From: Xenophilus sp. L33
GTDB taxonomy: Bacteria; Pseudomonadota; Gammaproteobacteria; Burkholderiales; Burkholderiaceae_C
NCBI RefSeq assembly: GCF_009765735.1
Contig: NZ_LMUW01000221.1
Span: 167,586 to 231,585, forward strand
Reading direction: 5' to 3'
Length of the DNA stretch: 64,000 nt
How positions within the stretch are numbered: position 1 is the first letter of the stretch; every line of letters begins with the position of its first letter. Positions 16,279 through 24,949 of this stretch are shown piece after piece. The translations under genes and the position numbers were made by a program. The notes under the pieces were generated by a model. The model did no database searches, was not told the origin of the DNA, and worked only from the letters and a program-made list of their open reading frames with translations.

Positions 16279-17487
16279 TCATTCGGGCGTCACCCGCAGC
16301 GGCAGCCGGTCGAGCGTGCGCAGCTGGTTGATCGCGCGCCAGGCCGGCGGCCCGTCGAGCTGCAGGCTCGCGCTGCGCGACACCAGCGCCTTCAGGATGC
16401 ATTCGGCCTCCAGCCTCGCGATCATCTGGCCGAGGCAGCTGTGCATGCCGGTGCCGAAGGCCAGGTGGTTGCCGGCTGGGCGGCGCTGGAGGTCGAAGCG
16501 GTCCGGCTCTTCCCACGCGCGCGGGTCGCGGCCGGCGGCGCCGAGGAAGACGCCGATCTTGGTGTCGGCCGCCAGCACGTGGCCGCCCAGCATTACCTCG
16601 CGGGTGGTGGTGCGGAAGTTGGTGTACGAGGGCGACTCGTGGCGGATCGCCTCCTCGAAGGCATCGCGCACCCGGTTCGGGTCGGCCTTCACCAGCGCCC
16701 ATTGCGCCGGGTCGCGTGCCAGCTGGTGCAGCGCGAAGCCGATGCCGGCGATCGTGGTGTCGGTGCCGGCGCGCACCAGCACGCGGCAGGCGCCTTCGGC
16801 GGTGCCGGGCGGCAGGCGCCCCTCGGCCTCGGCGTCGTGCAGTTGGGCGCCGACCGAGCCGGGTCGCATCGCACCGCGCCGAACGCTGTCGGCATACCAG
16901 TCCATGTAGGGCGCCGCGCGCTGCTCGGACGCGGCGCGCAGCGCATTGAACGGGCCGGCGCGGTTGAAGCTCATCTCCGAGATCGCCAGCGTCGCCTGCC
17001 GCGGCATCTCGACGCCCAGCACCCGTGCGAAGGCCCGCATGACGAAGGCCTCGGCCAGCTGCTCGACGCCGTCGAAGTCACGGCGCTCGAGCACGTCGTC
17101 CGCGACCTCGGCGGCCTCCTGCTCGAACTGCGCGCGCCAGCCGCGCACCACCGCCGGCGACACGATGCCGACCACCACCTTGCGGATGCCGGTGTGGTCC
17201 GGCGGGTCCTTCTCGAGGATCGGATTGGGCGGCCGATGCTCGCCCGGCTTGCGGATGTCGAAGAGCCCGACGCCGCCGGACGCGGTGAAGCACTCGGGAT
17301 CGCTCAGCACCTGCTGCGCTTCCTGGTGCCGCCCGACCGCGTACACGCCGTACGGCTTCAGGCGCACCACCGGACCGAGTTCGAGCAGGCGGCGATAGAA
17401 GGGATGCGGGTCGAGCAGCACCGGCGTGTCGTAGGGGTCGATGTCCAGCTCGGGCGGCGCGGTGGCCGTGTCGATCGTCGGCGTCAC
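16279..17487 (-). CDS. Cytochrome P450, CYP199-like
   Basis: This is a 402-residue soluble bacterial P450. The haem-binding motif is FGTGMHSCLGQ with Cys351, the I-helix oxygen-activation segment is VRAGTDTTIAG near residue 240, and the K-helix ExxR is EEAIRHE. The segment RPPNPILEKDPPDHT and the MHSCLGQMIARLEAE region recall the CYP199A group, which oxidises para-substituted benzoates with a dedicated ferredoxin; this is from memory and would need a tree. The start is GTG 17487, overlapping the upstream SDR stop (GTGA). The natural substrate is unknown, but hydroxylation or demethylation of a cyclic acid fits. Confidence 0.93.
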   Translation of the reverse strand: MTPTIDTATAPPELDIDPYDTPVLLDPHPFYRRLLELGPVVRLKPYGVYAVGRHQEAQQVLSDPECFTASGGVGLFDIRKPGEHRPPNPILEKDPPDHTGIRKVVVGIVSPAVVRGWRAQFEQEAAEVADDVLERRDFDGVEQLAEAFVMRAFARVLGVEMPRQATLAISEMSFNRAGPFNALRAASEQRAAPYMDWYADSVRRGAMRPGSVGAQLHDAEAEGRLPPGTAEGACRVLVRAGTDTTIAGIGFALHQLARDPAQWALVKADPNRVRDAFEEAIRHESPSYTNFRTTTREVMLGGHVLAADTKIGVFLGAAGRDPRAWEEPDRFDLQRRPAGNHLAFGTGMHSCLGQMIARLEAECILKALVSRSASLQLDGPPAWRAINQLRTLDRLPLRVTPE

Positions 17488-18239
17488 GCGCGCGCTCCGG
17501 CGAAGTTGAAGGCCTGGCCGGTGGTGAAGCTGTTCTCCTTCGCGCAGAGCCACAGCACCGCGTCGGCGACCTCCGCCACCTCGGCCAGCCGGCCGCGCGC
17601 GATGCGCCGTGCGGCGACGCCGGCCGAGTCGTTTCCCTGGCCGGAAGCCGCGACCATCGGCGTGCGCACGCCGGCCGGCACGATGCAGTTGACCGCGATG
17701 TCCTGGTCCGCGGTCTCCTTCGCCAGGGTGGTGGTGAGCGCGACCACGCCGGCCTTGGAGGCGTTGTAGGCCGCGATGTGCATCGCACCCTCGCCAGCGG
17801 CCACCGAGCCGAAATTGAGGATGCGGCCGTGGCCGCGGCGTTGCATCGCGCGCACCGCCGCCTGGTCGACGTTGAAGGTGCCGGTGAGGTTGGTCGCGAT
17901 CACCTTCTGCCAGTCGGCCGGATCGAGCTCGGCCACCGGCGTCGGCTTGCCGACGATGGCGGCCGCGTGCACCAGCACGTCGATCGGCCGCTCGGCATCG
18001 AGCGCCTCGAAGGTCGCGCGCACCTGCGCGTGATCGGCGACATCGAGCCGGCGCGCCTGGCAGCGGCCTGTGCCCGCCGAACCGGCCTCGGCAACGAAGC
18101 GATCGAGCGCCGTGCCGTCGATGTCGCATGCGGTGACGAAGGCACCGGCGGCGAGCAGCCGCAGCGCCACGCCGGCACCGATGCCGCTGGCGGCGCCGGT
18201 GACCACCGCATGGCGGCCGCCGAAGTCGAAGGGGATCAT
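17484..18239 (-). CDS. SDR family dehydrogenase (A)
   Basis: This 251-residue classical short-chain dehydrogenase/reductase has the NAD(P) motif VVTGAASGIGAG, NNAG-like VLVHAAA, and active-site YNASK with a preceding Ser (NFGSVAAGEG). Acidic CDIDG after the second beta-strand suggests NAD(H) preference. ATG 18239 has GGAGG upstream. It heads the leftward unit SDR-P450-ferredoxin and probably oxidises the alcohol the P450 makes. It is divergent from another SDR, with an ATTGG-N5-CCAAT site between them. Confidence 0.92.
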   Translation of the reverse strand: MIPFDFGGRHAVVTGAASGIGAGVALRLLAAGAFVTACDIDGTALDRFVAEAGSAGTGRCQARRLDVADHAQVRATFEALDAERPIDVLVHAAAIVGKPTPVAELDPADWQKVIATNLTGTFNVDQAAVRAMQRRGHGRILNFGSVAAGEGAMHIAAYNASKAGVVALTTTLAKETADQDIAVNCIVPAGVRTPMVAASGQGNDSAGVAARRIARGRLAEVAEVADAVLWLCAKENSFTTGQAFNFAGARA

Positions 18240-18263
18240 CGCGAAGCCTCCCGCAATTGCGTG

Positions 18264-18278
18264 ATTGGATGGGCCAAT
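18264..18278. promoter_or_regulatory. Operator-like ATTGG-ATGGG-CCAAT
   Basis: A perfect 5-bp inverted repeat with a 5-bp spacer lies between two divergent SDR genes. A TATATT -10-like element follows at 18281-18286. The outer arms match the PdhR-type consensus (ATTGG...CCAAT) but differ from AATGG...CCATT, so a related but different GntR protein may bind. Confidence 0.55.
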
Positions 18279-18317
18279 GATATATTGGACATCCGCCGCA
18301 TGAACGAAGGTCCGCCC

Positions 18318-19082
18318 ATGAATCCGACAAGAAGCGTGCTCGTCACCGGAGGCGCCAGCGGCATCGGCCTGGCCATCGCCCGCGACTTCCAGGCGCTGGG
18401 CATGCGCGTGCTGATCGCCGACGTCAACGCCGCGGTGCACGAGGTGGCCGCCGGAATGAAAGACATGAAGGGCGCACAGCCGGTGGAGGCGCACGTGGCC
18501 GACCTCGCCGACGAATCTCAACTGCTCGGCCTGGCCGAGCGCACCCGCGAACTCTTCGGTGGCGGCTGCGACGTGCTGGTGAACTGCGCCGGCGTTTCGC
18601 AGAAGCGCAAGGGCGAATCGATCGCGCCGACCGAGGTGCTGACCGCCGACTGGGAGCGCGTGCTGCGCATCAACCTCACTGCGCCCTTCCTGCTGAGCCG
18701 CGAACTCATCCCCTCGATGAAGGCACGCAAGTTCGGCCGCATCGTCAACATCGCCTCGCGCGCGGGGCGCACCTTCTCGGGCGCCGCGGGCGTCGACTAC
18801 GCGGCCTCGAAGGCCGGCCTGCTCGGCCTCACGCGGCATCTCGGCGGCACCTACGCGCCCTTCGGCATCACGGTCAACTGCGTGGCGCCGGGCCGGGTCG
18901 AGACCGCCTTGTCGAGCACCTCCAGCGCGGCAGTGCTGGCCGCCGCGGTGCAGGCGATCCCGGTCGGGCGGCTCGGCCGGCCGGACGAGATCGCGGCCGT
19001 GGTCGCCTTCCTCGCGAGCGACGCCGCCGCCTACCTCACCGGCGCCTGCATCGACGTCAACGGCGGCTCCTTCATGGGCTGA
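18318..19082 (+). CDS. SDR family dehydrogenase (B)
   Basis: This 254-residue SDR has cofactor motif VLVTGGASGIGLA, acidic IADVN (NAD preference), LVNCAG, and active site YAASK with Ser in NIASRAG. The C-terminal VNGGSFMG is typical of FabG-like enzymes. ATG 18318 has GAAGG 8 nt upstream; an in-frame ATG at 18300 is less well placed. It is followed 13 bp later by another SDR gene on the same strand. It probably oxidises a ring or side-chain alcohol. Confidence 0.92.
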   Translation: MNPTRSVLVTGGASGIGLAIARDFQALGMRVLIADVNAAVHEVAAGMKDMKGAQPVEAHVADLADESQLLGLAERTRELFGGGCDVLVNCAGVSQKRKGESIAPTEVLTADWERVLRINLTAPFLLSRELIPSMKARKFGRIVNIASRAGRTFSGAAGVDYAASKAGLLGLTRHLGGTYAPFGITVNCVAPGRVETALSSTSSAAVLAAAVQAIPVGRLGRPDEIAAVVAFLASDAAAYLTGACIDVNGGSFMG

Positions 19083-19095
19083 ACAGGAAACAAGC

Positions 19096-19908
19096 ATGGC
19101 AACCATCCCCAAGCCCGAAGACGATTCGCCGGTGCCCGACTACGGCGCCATGTGGCGGCTCGACGGCAAGGTCTTCATCGTCATGGGCGCGGCCCAGGGC
19201 ATCGGCCGGCAGACCGCGCATGCGCTGTCGCAGGCGGGCGCCAAGGTGGTCTGCGTCGGCCGCCGCGCCGATGCGACCGAGGCGGTGGCCGCCGAGGTCG
19301 GCGGCATCGCGCTGGTCGGCGACGCGACGCTTCGCGCCGACGTCGAGCGCATGGCGCGCGAGGTGACGGACCGCTGCGGGCAGCTCAACGGCCTGGTCGA
19401 CATCCTCGGCATGCCGAAGGTCAAGCCGCTGGCGGAGTTCACCGACGCCGACTGGGACTGGCAGTTCGACGTCGGCCTGCGCCACGCCTTCCTGGCGACA
19501 CAGCTGCTGGCGCCGCTGATCGGCAAGGCCGGCGGCGGCCCGCTGGTCTTCGTGGGCTCGACCTCCGGCACCGTGATCTCGGCCAACCGCGCGCCCTATG
19601 CCGCGGTGAAGGCGGCGCTGGCCCAGTTCGTCAAGGCCGCGGCCTTCGAATACGGCCGCATGAACGTGCGGGTCAACGCGGTGGCGCCGGGGCTGGTGTC
19701 GACGCCGCGGGTGCGCGAGAACGTGAGCGCCGAGAAGCTGGCTTCGGCGGCCGCCCTCTACCCGTTGGGCAAGATCGGCACGCCGCCGCAGATCGCCTCG
19801 GTGATCCTGTTCCTGGCCTCGGAGCTGAGCGCGCACGTCAACGGCCAGACGCTGCTGGCCGAAGGCGGCATGGCGGGGCGCGCCGCCATCTACGACCTGA
19901 GCCGCTGA
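19096..19908 (+). CDS. SDR family dehydrogenase (C)
   Basis: This 270-residue SDR has an N-terminal extension of about 20 residues before the cofactor motif FIVMGAAQGIGRQ. The usual TGxxxGIG is changed to MGAAQGIG. CVGRR after the second strand suggests NADP(H). The active site is YAAVK, with Ser in FVGSTSG. In the NNAG position it has VDILGMP, an unusual variant. It forms a pair with the SDR just upstream and meets the solute-binding protein gene head-on. Confidence 0.9.
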   Translation: MATIPKPEDDSPVPDYGAMWRLDGKVFIVMGAAQGIGRQTAHALSQAGAKVVCVGRRADATEAVAAEVGGIALVGDATLRADVERMAREVTDRCGQLNGLVDILGMPKVKPLAEFTDADWDWQFDVGLRHAFLATQLLAPLIGKAGGGPLVFVGSTSGTVISANRAPYAAVKAALAQFVKAAAFEYGRMNVRVNAVAPGLVSTPRVRENVSAEKLASAAALYPLGKIGTPPQIASVILFLASELSAHVNGQTLLAEGGMAGRAAIYDLSR

Positions 19909-19918
19909 ACGCGCGCCG

Positions 19919-21142
19919 CTAGAAGTCGCCGAGCGTGCAGCCGATCTCGGCCTGCGTGCCGAAGACGGTCTCGAGGTCGGCGTTGTTCGGAGGCACCTTG
20001 CGCAGCGTCTCCAGCATGTCCCACTTGTCGTTGGCCGGCGGCGCGCGGCCGCGCACCACCAGCAGCGGATGGATCAGCTGGTGGTCCCACGAGCGGAAGT
20101 AGGTCGGGGTCGTGCCGTTGGCCAGCTTCATGGTCTCCAGCGTCTTCACGACCGCCTTCGCATCGGTCGACTTCGCCTCTTCGATGGCGGCCAGCAGCAT
20201 GCGCATCGAGATCCAGCCTTCCCAGGCCTCGACCGACGGCGGCTTGCCGATCTTGTCGGTGTAGGCCTTGACGAAGGCCTTCTCGGCGTCGGAGTTGGAC
20301 GGATCGCTGTATTGCCAGGGCTTGCCGAAGAGGCCGGTCGCATGCTCGCCGAGCGCCCACATGTGGCTGTCGCTCACCAGCGGCGACATCACCGGGATGG
20401 TCTTGTCCAGGCCGAACTCGCTGTACTGCTTGAGGAAGGGAATCAGGTCGGCGCCGCCGAGGCTGGTCACCACCATGCTCGGCTTGGCCTGGCGGATCTT
20501 CAGGATCACGCTGCTGAAGTCGGTGGTGCCGCCGGGGATCATGTCGACCCCGACCTCGCGGCCGCCGGCCTTGGTCAGCTCGGCCTTCAGCGTGTTGTGG
20601 GTGTCCTGGCCGTAGGCGTAGGCGGAGACGACGAAGTACCAGTCCTTGCCGTTGGCCAGCATCGCCGGCACCAGCGCCGCGCTGGCGGCCTGCACCGTCG
20701 ACAGCACGCGGAAGGTGTAGCGGTTGCAGTCCTTGCCGGTGATCTCGCGCGCGGCCGGGCCGGCGGCGATGAACGGAACCTTGCTCTGCCGCGCCGAGGC
20801 CGCCATCGCCAGCGCGGTGGCGCTGTTGCTGCCGCCCACCACGCCGACCACCTTGTCCTGCTCGGCCAGCTTGTCGAAGTTCTGCTGGGCCATCTGCGGG
20901 TTGGCTTCGTCGTACCAGATCAGCTCGATCGGCCGGCCCAGCACCTTCGAGTGGGCCTGCTGCACCGCCAGGTCGGCGCCCGTCGCGAGCGCGGTGCCGT
21001 TCTCGGTGAAGCTGCCCTGCTTGGCGAACACCATGCCGAGGCGCACCGGTGCTTCCTGCGCGGCGGCGGGCAGAGCGGCCAGCGACGCGATGGCGGCCAG
21101 CCCTGCGAGGGCGTGGCGCAAGGGATCGGTTGTTCTTCTCAT
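19919..21142 (-). CDS. Periplasmic ligand-binding protein, LivK/branched-chain amino acid type
   Basis: This 407-residue type I solute-binding protein has a signal peptide ending about residue 28 (AALPAAAQ). The mature part shows LGMVFAKQGSFTENG, VVGVVGGSNSATALA, PFIAAGPAAREITG and YAYGQDTHNTLKAEL, as in Leu/Ile/Val/amide-binding proteins that also bind aromatic and other carboxylic acids. No permease or ATPase genes are adjacent, so it is an orphan that may share a transporter or act as a sensor. It is 36 bp downstream of an IclR regulator gene on the same strand. Confidence 0.92.
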   Translation of the reverse strand: MRRTTDPLRHALAGLAAIASLAALPAAAQEAPVRLGMVFAKQGSFTENGTALATGADLAVQQAHSKVLGRPIELIWYDEANPQMAQQNFDKLAEQDKVVGVVGGSNSATALAMAASARQSKVPFIAAGPAAREITGKDCNRYTFRVLSTVQAASAALVPAMLANGKDWYFVVSAYAYGQDTHNTLKAELTKAGGREVGVDMIPGGTTDFSSVILKIRQAKPSMVVTSLGGADLIPFLKQYSEFGLDKTIPVMSPLVSDSHMWALGEHATGLFGKPWQYSDPSNSDAEKAFVKAYTDKIGKPPSVEAWEGWISMRMLLAAIEEAKSTDAKAVVKTLETMKLANGTTPTYFRSWDHQLIHPLLVVRGRAPPANDKWDMLETLRKVPPNNADLETVFGTQAEIGCTLGDF

Positions 21143-21178
21143 CTGTCCTTGTCTCCTTTTTTTTGAAGCGCGTGCGCG

Positions 21179-21997
21179 TCAACCCGTGTTCAGCACGGCC
21201 GCTTCGGGCGAGGCCGCATGCGGCCGGTCGAACAGGGGCGAGGCGGCACTGGCGGCGGCGATGTCGGCGGCCGCGGCCAGCAGGTCGGGCACGAAGCTGC
21301 GCAGCTTCTTGTCGGTGAGTCGCGCCGAGGGCCCGGAGATCGCGATCACGCCCACCGCGCCCTTGCCCGGCGCCATGATCGGCGCCGACACCGCGGCCAG
21401 GCCGTGCGCGTAGGTTTCGGAGGCGATCGCGAAACCCTGCTTCGCGGCCTGCTTCACCTGCTTCAACACCGCGCTCATCGTGGCCGGCGCGTTCGGGCCG
21501 TAGCGCTCCGGCTTGCCGATGCCTTGCCTGGAGACCAGCGCGATTGCGTCGTCCTCGTCGAGGGTGGAGAGCCAGGCGAAGCCGTTGGCGGTGCAGGACA
21601 GGTGGGCGTCGATGCCCATGTCGGGGTCGTAGCGCAGGCCCCGGCGCGCGCCCTGCGACAGCGCCACCCAGGTGATGTGGTCGACGTCGACCACGCCCAG
21701 GCGCACCAGTTCACCGGTGGTCTCGGCGAGGCGGTCGAGCACCGGCTGGCAGAGGTCGACCACGCCGGAATTCTTCAGGTAGTTGAGGCCCAGCGACACC
21801 AGCCGGGTGGTGAGCACGTAGTCGCCGCGGGCGCGGGTCTGGCGCACGTAGCCCAGCTCGCCGAGTTCGGCCAGCAGGCGGTGCGCCGCGCTGCGCGGCA
21901 TGCCGAGCTCGTCGGCCAGCACCGCGATCGGCACGCCGCCGACGTCGTTCGCGAGCCGCTCCAGGATCGCCAGGGTTCGCTCCATCACGCCAGACAT
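21179..21997 (-). CDS. IclR family transcriptional regulator
   Basis: This 272-residue protein has an N-terminal winged helix (VMERTLAILERLA, GMPRSAAHRLLAELGELGYV) and a C-terminal effector-binding GAF-like domain (SLGLNYLKNS, GRRGL-like RRGLRYDP, SCTANGFAWLS, YAHGLAAVSAPI). A GGAGG ribosome site precedes ATG 21997. IclR proteins control catabolism of aromatic acids and similar carbon sources. The gene lies between the solute-binding protein and the Gfo/Idh gene on the same strand, both likely targets. Confidence 0.93.
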   Translation of the reverse strand: MSGVMERTLAILERLANDVGGVPIAVLADELGMPRSAAHRLLAELGELGYVRQTRARGDYVLTTRLVSLGLNYLKNSGVVDLCQPVLDRLAETTGELVRLGVVDVDHITWVALSQGARRGLRYDPDMGIDAHLSCTANGFAWLSTLDEDDAIALVSRQGIGKPERYGPNAPATMSAVLKQVKQAAKQGFAIASETYAHGLAAVSAPIMAPGKGAVGVIAISGPSARLTDKKLRSFVPDLLAAAADIAAASAASPLFDRPHAASPEAAVLNTG

Positions 21998-22026
21998 GCA
22001 GGGCCTCCGTCAAAAAGACGCGATCT

Positions 22027-23070
22027 TCACACGCTGACGGGGCGCTGCGAGCGCGCGGCTTCCTGCACCGCCAGAGCGGCCTCCAGGGTGCGCAGGCCGT
22101 CGGGCCCGGAGCAGACCGGCGTCTCGCGGCCCTCGGCCACCGCGCGCAGGTGGCGCATCTGCTCGACGTAGGGATCGGCGCGATGCACCGGCGTGCGCGA
22201 GTGGGTGAGCGGTTCGTGCCAGCCGCGTTCCTTGCCATAGCGCCAGACGTCCAGCCGCGGCAAGGTGAGCGAGCCTTCGGTGCCGCTGATGTAGTGCGAG
22301 TTGACGTCCAACTGCGCGTAGTGCGCGGCCTCGCCGGCGGCGAGGTCCCAGTTCCAGGGCGCGACCGTGGTGTCGGACACCGAGAGGGTGGCCAGCGCGC
22401 CGCAGGCGAAGCGCATCAGCACCGCCGCGGTGTCTTCCACCTCGTAGCCGCGCACCGCGTTGGAAGTCATCGCCTGCACCGACTCGACCTCGCCGATCAG
22501 GAAGCGCAGCAGGTCGATGTCGTGGATCAGGTTGATCAGCACCGGGCCGCCGCCGGCCTGGCGGCGCCATGCGGGCTCGAAGTAGCTGTCGGGCTTGAGC
22601 CAGGTCGCCATCGCGGTGACGCTGACCGGGCGGCCGACCACGCCGTCGGCCAGCAGTGCGCGGGCGGACCGCAGGATCGGGTTGTGGCGGCGCTGGTGGC
22701 CGACCATCAGCGGCACGTTGGCCGCGGCGGCGGCCTCGCACAGGAGGCGGCCCTGCGCCACGGTGTCGGTCACCGGTTTTTCCATTAGGACCGGCAGGCG
22801 GCGCTCGATGCAGGCGATGCCGACCTCGGCATGCGTGTGGTTGGGCGTGGCGACGATCACCGCGCCGAGCGGCGTGCGCTCGAGCAGTTCGCGGTAGTCG
22901 GCGAACCAGGGCACGCCGATCGAGGCGGCGTAGTCGCGCGAGGCCGGGGCCGGATCGGCGACCGCGGCCGGCGCGACGTCGGGATGGCTCAGCAGGCGTT
23001 CGAGATGCATGCGGCCGATGGCGCCGGCGCCGATCACGGCGACCGGCATGCGGGTGACGGGAGAGGTCAT
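22027..23070 (-). CDS. Gfo/Idh/MocA family NAD(P)-dependent oxidoreductase
   Basis: This 347-residue protein has an N-terminal Rossmann fold (VAVIGAGAIGRMHLERL), the EKP signature as VLMEKPVTDT near residue 97, and a C-terminal alpha/beta dimerisation domain with INLIHDIDLLRFLIG, whose His/Asp are the usual catalytic region. Family members oxidise inositols, sugars, biliverdin and other cyclic alcohols. It is upstream of iclR on the leftward strand and divergent, by 81 bp, from a ketosteroid dehydrogenase-like gene. That spacer holds the partial palindrome GAATA-G-TATTC (23103-23113). Confidence 0.92.
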   Translation of the reverse strand: MTSPVTRMPVAVIGAGAIGRMHLERLLSHPDVAPAAVADPAPASRDYAASIGVPWFADYRELLERTPLGAVIVATPNHTHAEVGIACIERRLPVLMEKPVTDTVAQGRLLCEAAAAANVPLMVGHQRRHNPILRSARALLADGVVGRPVSVTAMATWLKPDSYFEPAWRRQAGGGPVLINLIHDIDLLRFLIGEVESVQAMTSNAVRGYEVEDTAAVLMRFACGALATLSVSDTTVAPWNWDLAAGEAAHYAQLDVNSHYISGTEGSLTLPRLDVWRYGKERGWHEPLTHSRTPVHRADPYVEQMRHLRAVAEGRETPVCSGPDGLRTLEAALAVQEAARSQRPVSV

Positions 23071-23102
23071 GGCTGCAGATTATGGAACTTATTTCAGTTT
23101 CA

Positions 23103-23113
23103 GAATAGTATTC
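23103..23113. promoter_or_regulatory. Palindrome GAATA-G-TATTC in divergent promoter region
   Basis: A perfect 5-bp inverted repeat around a central G lies in AT-rich sequence between the Gfo/Idh and flavoprotein genes. TGGAA at 23083 and TTCCA at 23111 also face each other. It may bind the nearby IclR protein, whose family often uses TGGAA/TTCCA arms. This is suggestive only. Confidence 0.4.
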
Positions 23114-23151
23114 CAGAATGCACATCTTCCAACGCTCGGCGCTTGTCCGCA

Positions 23152-24924
23152 ATGTCCTCCATGTCTGACGCCCAATCCTTGCCCGGCGAGGTCGACCTGC
23201 TCGTCATCGGCGCCGGCGCCGGCGGCATGACCGCCGCATTGGTGGCCGCGCTCGAAGGCATGCAGGTGCTGCTCTGCGAGGCCACGCAGCAGGTCGGCGG
23301 CACCACCGCAACTTCGGCCGGCACCATCTGGATCCCCAACACCAGCGCCAGCCGCCAGGCCGGCTACGAGGACAGCCTGGAGGAAGCGACCCGCTACCTC
23401 GACGGCCTCATTCCTTCCGGCGAAGGCCGCGCGCTTCGCGAGGCCTACCTGGCCACCGGGCCGACGGTGGTCGACGACCTGGCACGCCGCACGCAACTGC
23501 AGTTCGTGCCGGCCGGCCGGCATCCGGACTACATCGACATCCCCGGCTCGCGCGTGGCCGGGCGGGCGCTGGCGCCGGTGCCCTTCGATGGCCGGCTGCT
23601 CGGCGCCGAATTCGAACGCATCCGTCCGCCGATGCGCGAGTTCATGGTGCTGGGCGGGATGATGGTCGGCAAGGCCGACATCGGCCACCTGGTCAACCGC
23701 TTCAAGTCGTTCAAGAGCTTCAGGCACAGCGCCGGGCTGGCGCTGCGCTACGCCGGCGACCGCCTGCGCCATTCGCGCGGCACCCGGCTGGTGATGGGCA
23801 ACGCACTGGTGGCGCGCTTCTACGCGAGCCTGCGCGACGCCGGCGTGCGCATCGCCTTCGGCACCGCGATCGACCAGGTGCTGACGAGCGGTGGCCGTGT
23901 CACCGGCGCGCGACTGCTGCAGGGCGGCAGGACGGTCGAGGTGAAGGCGCGGCGCGGCGTGGTGCTGGCCACCGGCGGCTTCGGCCGCGACCCGAAGCTG
24001 CGCGAATCGCTGATGCCGACCGGCCACGCGCGCTGGCCCTCGCTGATCTTCGAAGGCAATCAGGGCGGCGGCGTGCGCGCCGGCCTGGCAGCCGGCGGCA
24101 GCATCGCCAGCACCACCGGCGGGGTCGGCGTCTTCTGGCAGCCGGTGTCGGTGACCCGGCCGCGGCAGGGGCCGCCCGGCCTCTTCGCGCACCTGTTCCT
24201 CGACCGCGCCAAGCCCGGCCTGATCGCGGTCGACACCAAGGGCGACCGCTTCACGAACGAAGGCAATTCGTACCACTACTTCTGCCAGGACATGGTGGCC
24301 CGCCATGCGCGGACCCCGGCGATCCCGGCCTGGCTGGTCTGCGACGCCGACTTCGTGCGCAAGTACGGGCTGGGCCTGGTCTACCCGGGGTCGGGCGACC
24401 TGTCGGCGCACGTGAAGAGCGGCTACCTGAAGACGGGCGACACGCTGGCCGCTCTCGCCAAAGCGATCGGCGTCGACGCGCAGGGCCTGGAGCGCAGCGT
24501 GCAGCGCAACAACGAATTCGCGCGCACCGGCGTCGACGCCGACTACGGCAAGGGCAGCACCGAAGTCAGCCGCTTCAACGGCGACCCCGACCACCGGCCC
24601 AACCCGTGCCTCGGCCCGATCGCCAAGGCGCCGTTCTGCGCCATGGCGCTGTTCCCGGCCGATGCCGCCGCCGATGCCGGCCTCGCCACCGACCCGGACG
24701 CCCGCGTGCTCGACGCCGCCGGCCGGCCGATCGAGGGCCTCTACGCCTGCGGCAACGACATGGCCTCGGCGATGCGCGGCGCCTACGCCGGCCCGGGCAC
24801 CACCATCGGCCCGGCGATGGTCTTCGGCTGGCGCGCGGCGATGCACGCCAAGGGGCGCTCGTCGCATAATGGTCCAATAGACGAACGGACTGACCAATCA
24901 GTCGATCATTCCATCATCGGCTGA
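23152..24924 (+). CDS. 3-ketosteroid dehydrogenase-like flavoprotein (copy 2)
   Basis: This 590-residue FAD protein has DLLVIGAGAGGMTAALVAAL, then GGTTATSAGTIWIPN, and ends with YACGNDMASAMRGAYAGPGTTIGPAMVFGW, the family C-terminal FAD loop. It is much closer to the flavoprotein at 58050 than to the one at 12203; long identical blocks such as RYLDGL and GTRLVMGNALVAR are shared. It likely desaturates a cyclic ketone. ATG 23152 and 23161 are both possible and neither has a strong ribosome site. It is followed 25 bp later by two SDR genes. The last 30 codons contain an inverted repeat at 24888. Confidence 0.9.
   Translation: MSSMSDAQSLPGEVDLLVIGAGAGGMTAALVAALEGMQVLLCEATQQVGGTTATSAGTIWIPNTSASRQAGYEDSLEEATRYLDGLIPSGEGRALREAYLATGPTVVDDLARRTQLQFVPAGRHPDYIDIPGSRVAGRALAPVPFDGRLLGAEFERIRPPMREFMVLGGMMVGKADIGHLVNRFKSFKSFRHSAGLALRYAGDRLRHSRGTRLVMGNALVARFYASLRDAGVRIAFGTAIDQVLTSGGRVTGARLLQGGRTVEVKARRGVVLATGGFGRDPKLRESLMPTGHARWPSLIFEGNQGGGVRAGLAAGGSIASTTGGVGVFWQPVSVTRPRQGPPGLFAHLFLDRAKPGLIAVDTKGDRFTNEGNSYHYFCQDMVARHARTPAIPAWLVCDADFVRKYGLGLVYPGSGDLSAHVKSGYLKTGDTLAALAKAIGVDAQGLERSVQRNNEFARTGVDADYGKGSTEVSRFNGDPDHRPNPCLGPIAKAPFCAMALFPADAAADAGLATDPDARVLDAAGRPIEGLYACGNDMASAMRGAYAGPGTTIGPAMVFGWRAAMHAKGRSSHNGPIDERTDQSVDHSIIG
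24888..24903. repeat. Inverted repeat GACTGA-CCAA-TCAGTC
   Basis: Perfect 6-bp arms with a 4-bp centre lie at the very end of the flavoprotein gene, about 50 bp before the TTG start of the next SDR gene. It could be an operator for the SDR pair or a small hairpin. No T-run follows. Confidence 0.45.
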
Positions 24925-24949
24925 CGAGAGCCGCCTTTCGGAGACCCGC

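Noticed and set aside
14328-18239. Reading the P450, ferredoxin, SDR and BVMO as a camphor (cam) pathway
   Set aside because: The P450 resembles CYP199 rather than P450cam, no ferredoxin reductase or cam-specific genes are present, and gene order differs.
24868-24878. AATGGTCCAAT as another member of the AATGG-N5-CCATT operator set
   Set aside because: The arms are only 1 bp apart and the site lies inside a coding region, so spacing does not fit.
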